This document shows positions 60,822 through 64,000 of a stretch of 64,000 nucleotides of DNA, piece by piece. The position numbers and the translations under genes were made by a program. Position 1 is the first letter of the stretch. Each line of letters opens with the position of its first letter. The notes under the pieces are model-generated. The model saw nothing but the letters and a program-made list of their open reading frames with translations, did no database searches and was not told the origin of the DNA. Origin of the DNA: AC-49 sp963817035 (GTDB taxonomy: Bacteria > Actinomycetota > Thermoleophilia > Solirubrobacterales > Solirubrobacteraceae); contig CAWFMM010000003.1 in NCBI GenBank assembly GCA_963817035.1, positions 1 to 64,000 of the forward strand, given 5' to 3'.

Positions 60822-61235
60822 ATGCCTGATTTTCTTGACGAGAAGCGCCAAGAGATCAAGTCCCGGCTGGACGAGATCAAGCCGCTTGTCGACGAGTACC
60901 ACCGTCTCGACGCCGCCCTGCAGGCGCTCGACGGTGTATCGCCCACCACCGCCATGGCAGCGCCGATACGACGACGCGCACGGGCGACGACGGCGAGCGC
61001 CGCTGCTCCGCGCGAGCGCGCGTCCACCGGTACCGGCAAGCGCGGGCGCCCGAAGGGCAGCGGCACCCGCGCCAAGGAAGCGCTCGCGTTGGTCACCGAG
61101 CGCCCCGGCATCACGATCCCCGAGATGGCCGCGGCGATGGGCATCAAGCAGAACTACCTCTACCGCGTCCTCCCCTCCCTCCAGAAGGACGGCCAGGTCA
61201 AGAAGTCCGGCAAAGGCTGGGTTCCGCGCGGTTAG
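60822..61235 (+). CDS. H-NS-like nucleoid protein with coiled coil, AT-hook and winged helix
   Basis: A 137-residue protein. Residues 3-38 form a coiled coil (DFLDEKRQEIKSRLDEIKPLVDEYHRLDAALQAL) for dimerisation. A basic Ala-rich linker leads to an AT-hook-like core KRGRPKGSG (73-81) and a winged helix (84-135, ALALVTERPGITIPEMAAAMGIKQNYLYRVLPSLQKDGQV). The combination matches chromosome-binding proteins that silence AT-rich DNA. Ribosome site ACGGAGAA before ATG 60822. Two GTGTCTG repeats 10 bases apart lie in its promoter region. Its stop overlaps the mdh stop by four bases. Confidence 0.8.
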   Translation: MPDFLDEKRQEIKSRLDEIKPLVDEYHRLDAALQALDGVSPTTAMAAPIRRRARATTASAAAPRERASTGTGKRGRPKGSGTRAKEALALVTERPGITIPEMAAAMGIKQNYLYRVLPSLQKDGQVKKSGKGWVPRG

Positions 61236-62218
61236 ATCAGACCCAGCTCGGCGACGGCCGCGCGCTCCTCATTCAGCTCGGCGACGCTGGCGTCGATGCG
61301 GGCGCGGGAGAAGTCGCTGATGTCGAGGCCCTGGACGATCGAGTACTCGCCGCCGGATGTCGTGCACGGGAACGAGGAGATGATCCCCTCGGCAACCCCG
61401 TAACTGCCGTCGGCCGGCACCGACATGGAGACCCAGTCACCCGGCGGCGTGCCGAGCACCCAATCGTGGACGTGGTCGATCGCCGCGTTGGCCGCCGACG
61501 CCGCGCTCGACGCGCCGCGCGCCTCGATGATCGCCGCGCCGCGCTTGGCCACGGTGGGGATGAACGTATCCGCGTACCACTCCTGATCGTTCACCTTGTC
61601 CACAGCACTCTCACCCGAGATCTTGGCGTGGTGAATGTCGGGATATTGGGTGGTTGAGTGGTTGCCCCAGACGATGACGTTGGTGATGTCCTTGACCGCC
61701 GCGCCGGTGCGCTTGGCGAGCTGCCCGATCGCGCGGTTGTGGTCCAGGCGCGTCATCGCGGTGAACCGCTCGCGCGGGACGTCGGGCGCGTGGGACATCG
61801 CGATCAGCGCGTTGGTGTTGGCGGGATTGCCGACCACGAGCACCTTGACGTCGTCGGCAGCGCCGGCGTTGATCGCCTCACCCTGGGGCTTGAAGATGCC
61901 GCCGTTGGCCGACAGCAGATCGGAGCGCTCCATGTCCTTGGTCCGCGGCCGCGCGCCGACGAGCATGCCGATGTTCGACCCGTCGAAAGCCTGCTTGGCG
62001 TCGTCGAACGCGTCGATCGATGCCAGCAGCGGGAACGCGCAATCGTCGAGCTCCATCATCACGCCCTCGACGGCACCCATCGCCTGGGGGATCTCGAGCA
62101 GCCGCAGCGCGACGGGGGTGTCGGGACCGAGCAGCGCGCCGCTCGCGATCCGAAACAACAGTGCGTAGCCGATCGCTCCGGCCGCGCCGGTGACGGTTAC
62201 CTTCTTGACGTCGCTCAT
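61232..62218 (-). CDS. mdh: malate dehydrogenase
   Basis: A 328-residue NAD-dependent enzyme interconverting malate and oxaloacetate. The nucleotide loop VTGAAGAIGYALLFRIASGALLG, substrate loop VGARPRTKDMERSDLL, NPANTNALIAMSHAPDVP, TRLDHNRAIGQLA and the catalytic His region VIVWGNHSTTQYPDI are present. The length and motifs fit the cytosolic-type (group LDH/MDH II) bacterial enzymes. It is 30 bases after icd on the same strand. Confidence 0.95.
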   Translation of the reverse strand: MSDVKKVTVTGAAGAIGYALLFRIASGALLGPDTPVALRLLEIPQAMGAVEGVMMELDDCAFPLLASIDAFDDAKQAFDGSNIGMLVGARPRTKDMERSDLLSANGGIFKPQGEAINAGAADDVKVLVVGNPANTNALIAMSHAPDVPRERFTAMTRLDHNRAIGQLAKRTGAAVKDITNVIVWGNHSTTQYPDIHHAKISGESAVDKVNDQEWYADTFIPTVAKRGAAIIEARGASSAASAANAAIDHVHDWVLGTPPGDWVSMSVPADGSYGVAEGIISSFPCTTSGGEYSIVQGLDISDFSRARIDASVAELNEERAAVAELGLI

Positions 62219-62248
62219 GTGGGGATAGATCTCCTGTAGTTGTCTGGC

Positions 62249-63469
62249 TCAGGCGGCCGCGACGGCGGCCTGAAGGTTCTCGTCGATTGCGGCGAGGAAG
62301 TCCTGGGTGGTGAGATGACCCTGGTCGGCGCCGACCAACAGCGCCAGGTCCTTGGTCATCTTCCCGCTCTCGACCGTCTCGATGCAGACGCGCTCGAGCG
62401 TCTGGGCGAAGTTCCGGACCTCGGGTGTCCCGTCCATCCGCCCGCGGGCGTCGAGGCCCCGCGTCCACGCGAAGATCGAGGCGATCGGGTTGGTCGACGT
62501 CGGGTTGCCCTTCTGGTGCTCGCGGTAGTGGCGCGTCACCGTCCCGTGGGCGGCCTCGGCCTCGACGGTCTTGCCGTCGGGCGTCATCAGCACGGACGTC
62601 ATCAGGCCGAGCGAGCCGAAGCCCTGGGCGACGGTGTCGGACTGCACGTCGCCGTCGTAGTTCTTGCACGCCCAGACGTAGCCGCCCTCCCACTTCATCG
62701 CCGCCGCGACCATGTCGTCGATCAGGCGGTGCTCGTACGTGATGCCGGCGGCGGCGAAATCGGCCTTGAACTCGGCGTCGAAGATCTCCTGGAAGAGGTC
62801 TTTGAAGCGCCCGTCGTAGCGCTTCATGATCGTGTTCTTCGTCGACAGGTACACGGGCAGGCCGCGGTCGAGGCCGTAGCGCAGCGACGCGCGGGCGAAG
62901 TCGCGGATCGACGAGTCGAGGTTGTACATCGCCATCGCCACGCCGCCGCTGGGGAAGTCGTAGACCTCGAGCTCGATCGGCTCGTCGCCGTTCTTGGGCG
63001 TGTAGGTCATCGTCAGCGTGCCCGCGCCGGGGACGACGAGGTCGGTGGCGCGGTACTGGTCGCCGAACGCGTGGCGGCCGATGATGATCGGCTTGGTCCA
63101 GCCCGGCACGAGCCGCGGCACGTTGGCGATGACGATCGGCTCGCGGAAGATCACCCCGCCGAGGATGTTGCGGATCGTGCCGTTGGGCGACCGGTACATC
63201 TCCTTGAGCCCGAACTCCTCGACGCGCGCCTCGTCGGGTGTGATCGTCGCGCACTTGACGCCGACCCCGTGCTTCTTGATCGCGTTGGCGGCGTCGATCG
63301 TGATCTGGTCGTCGGTCGCGTCGCGGCTCTCAATCCTGAGGTCGTAGTACCTCAGGTCGACATCGAGGTAGGGCAGGATCAGCTGATCCTTGATGAACTG
63401 CCAGATGATCCGGGTCATCTCGTCGCCATCGAGCTCGACGACCGGGTTGGTCACCTTGATCTTCGCCAT
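62249..63469 (-). CDS. icd: NADP-dependent isocitrate dehydrogenase, eukaryote-like homodimer type
   Basis: A 406-residue enzyme making 2-oxoglutarate. The N-terminus AKIKVTNPVVELDGDEMTRIIWQFIKDQLILPYLDVDLRYYDL is characteristic of the type II (eukaryotic-like) NADP-IDH; RSPNGTIRNILGGVIFREPI, STKNTIMKRYDGRFKD (phosphate/isocitrate binding), YKNYDGDVQSD-type segment and AAHGTVTRHYREHQKG (NADP site) follow. This form is frequent in actinobacteria other than Mycobacterium. The Met ten residues earlier is less likely. Operon with mdh. Confidence 0.95.
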   Translation of the reverse strand: MAKIKVTNPVVELDGDEMTRIIWQFIKDQLILPYLDVDLRYYDLRIESRDATDDQITIDAANAIKKHGVGVKCATITPDEARVEEFGLKEMYRSPNGTIRNILGGVIFREPIVIANVPRLVPGWTKPIIIGRHAFGDQYRATDLVVPGAGTLTMTYTPKNGDEPIELEVYDFPSGGVAMAMYNLDSSIRDFARASLRYGLDRGLPVYLSTKNTIMKRYDGRFKDLFQEIFDAEFKADFAAAGITYEHRLIDDMVAAAMKWEGGYVWACKNYDGDVQSDTVAQGFGSLGLMTSVLMTPDGKTVEAEAAHGTVTRHYREHQKGNPTSTNPIASIFAWTRGLDARGRMDGTPEVRNFAQTLERVCIETVESGKMTKDLALLVGADQGHLTTQDFLAAIDENLQAAVAAA

Positions 63470-63533
63470 GTAAACGGGTCCTCGTAGAAGTTCGGGCACC
63501 GCAGGCTAGTGATCGTGGTTCACTTGATGGGCG

Positions 63534-64000
63534 ATGGCCACGCATGAGGTCCTCAACCAGGCGCCGCCGCTGACGGGGCGCAACCTGTTCGCTGACAACC
63601 TCCCGCTGGTCGAGGCGCTCGCGCGCGAAGGTGGCGAATGGGCCACCGAGCGCGCGCTGGAGGCCGGGGCATTCTGGGGCGGCGAGCCCCAGGAATGGGG
63701 GCGGCTGGCCAACGAGAACCCGCCGAAGCTGCGCACCCACGATCGCCACGGCCATCGCATCGACAGCGTCGAGTTCCATCCCGCGTGGCACGAGCTGATG
63801 GCCCGCGGCGTGGCCGACGAGATGCACTCGCTGCCGTGGACGAGCGCGGAGCCCGGCGCCCACGTCGCGCGCGCCGCGATCTACATGTCGGGTACGCAGG
63901 CCGAGGCCGGCTTCGGCTGCCCGATCACGATGACCTTTGCCGCCGTCCCCGCCCTGCGGGCCGGCGCGGGTGGGACCGATCTCTACGACGAGTGGGTCCC
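63534..64000 (+). CDS. AidB-like acyl-CoA dehydrogenase family protein (5' part, cut by the window end)
   Basis: Translation from the ATG at 63534 gives ATHEVLNQAPPLTGRNLFADN, LVEALAREGGEWATERALEAGAFWGG, EWGRLANENPPKLRTHDRHGHRI and DSVEFHPAWHELMARGVA, then AGFGCPITMTFAAVPALR. These follow the N-terminal part of AidB, an FAD protein linked to the adaptive response to alkylating agents, closely. The rest lies beyond the window. It diverges from icd with a gap of about 64 bases. The name AidB-like is by similarity only; many relatives act as acyl-CoA dehydrogenases of unknown substrate. Confidence 0.85.
   Translation, partial: MATHEVLNQAPPLTGRNLFADNLPLVEALAREGGEWATERALEAGAFWGGEPQEWGRLANENPPKLRTHDRHGHRIDSVEFHPAWHELMARGVADEMHSLPWTSAEPGAHVARAAIYMSGTQAEAGFGCPITMTFAAVPALRAGAGGTDLYDEWV

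Overview
The window is GC-rich chromosomal DNA, densely coded on both strands with very short intergenic gaps, from an actinobacterium. The best fit is the class Thermoleophilia (a Solirubrobacter/Conexibacter/Baekduia-like organism). Reasons: an initiator tRNA with the actinobacterial C1:U72 end, many GTG starts and GTGA/ATGA overlaps, an H-NS-like coiled-coil/AT-hook/winged-helix protein, an eukaryote-type NADP isocitrate dehydrogenase, and the lineage-typical small HNH protein beside a tRNA. No plasmid, phage or IS backbone is present, and no gap longer than about 300 bases lacks a feature.

Layout. (1) 1-14.0 kb: tRNA-fMet, msrA, a Ppx/GppA phosphatase, a ThDP enzyme, a membrane adenylate cyclase, an HxlR-type regulator, tRNA-Leu, an unusual membrane-tethered ECF sigma factor, a metallo-hydrolase/AsnC-sensor operon, a rhomboid-like protein without its catalytic residues, an aldolase-like protein, a secreted nuclease and csrA. 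(2) 14.0-23.4 kb and 33.0-45.9 kb: a conserved housekeeping block, almost all on the minus strand: ROK kinase, rsmI, metG, tatD, rsmA, ispE, then glmU, prs, then rplY, pth, mfd, a PpiC/SurA-like lipoprotein, mazG, eno, ftsB. This is the gene order known from other Gram-positive bacteria, but it is interrupted twice. (3) First interruption, between ispE and glmU (35.5-40.1 kb): PucR regulator, a thrombospondin-3-repeat surface protein, an MTAP-like phosphorylase, tRNA-Gln, a perfect LexA-type box on a truncated HNH gene, and a broken 2'-5' RNA ligase gene. (4) Second interruption, between prs and rplY (23.5-33.0 kb): glycoside hydrolase 2, a HipA-family kinase with DUF3037 partner, several unknowns, a secreted PKD protein, an Asp/Asn beta-hydroxylase, and at the prs boundary a Fic AMPylase next to a decayed tyrosine recombinase, bracketed by a 10-bp direct repeat. 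(5) 45.9-64 kb: LCP cell-wall ligase, glyS, NHL-propeller secreted protein, cysteine dioxygenase-like protein, an MMPL exporter/TetR pair with three palindromic operators, antiporter, L-2-hydroxyglutarate oxidase, TCA-cycle genes mdh and icd, and the 5' part of an aidB-like gene.

How the genes work together. Translation quality and ribosome genes (rsmA, rsmI, pth, metG, glyS, rplY), cell envelope precursors (glmU, ispE, LCP, ftsB), DNA repair coupling (mfd, aidB-like) and nucleotide pool control (mazG, prs) make up the stable core. Accessory genes cluster at the two interruptions. The observations most worth a second look are the decayed Fic/integrase cassette with its matching boundary repeats and self-operator, the SOS box on the HNH stub, the tethered sigma factor, the HipA/DUF3037 pair, the TetR operator triplet, and a strongly structured intergenic RNA candidate at 2.44-2.68 kb. 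No CRISPR array was seen. No clearly new multi-gene defence system could be demonstrated from sequence alone.
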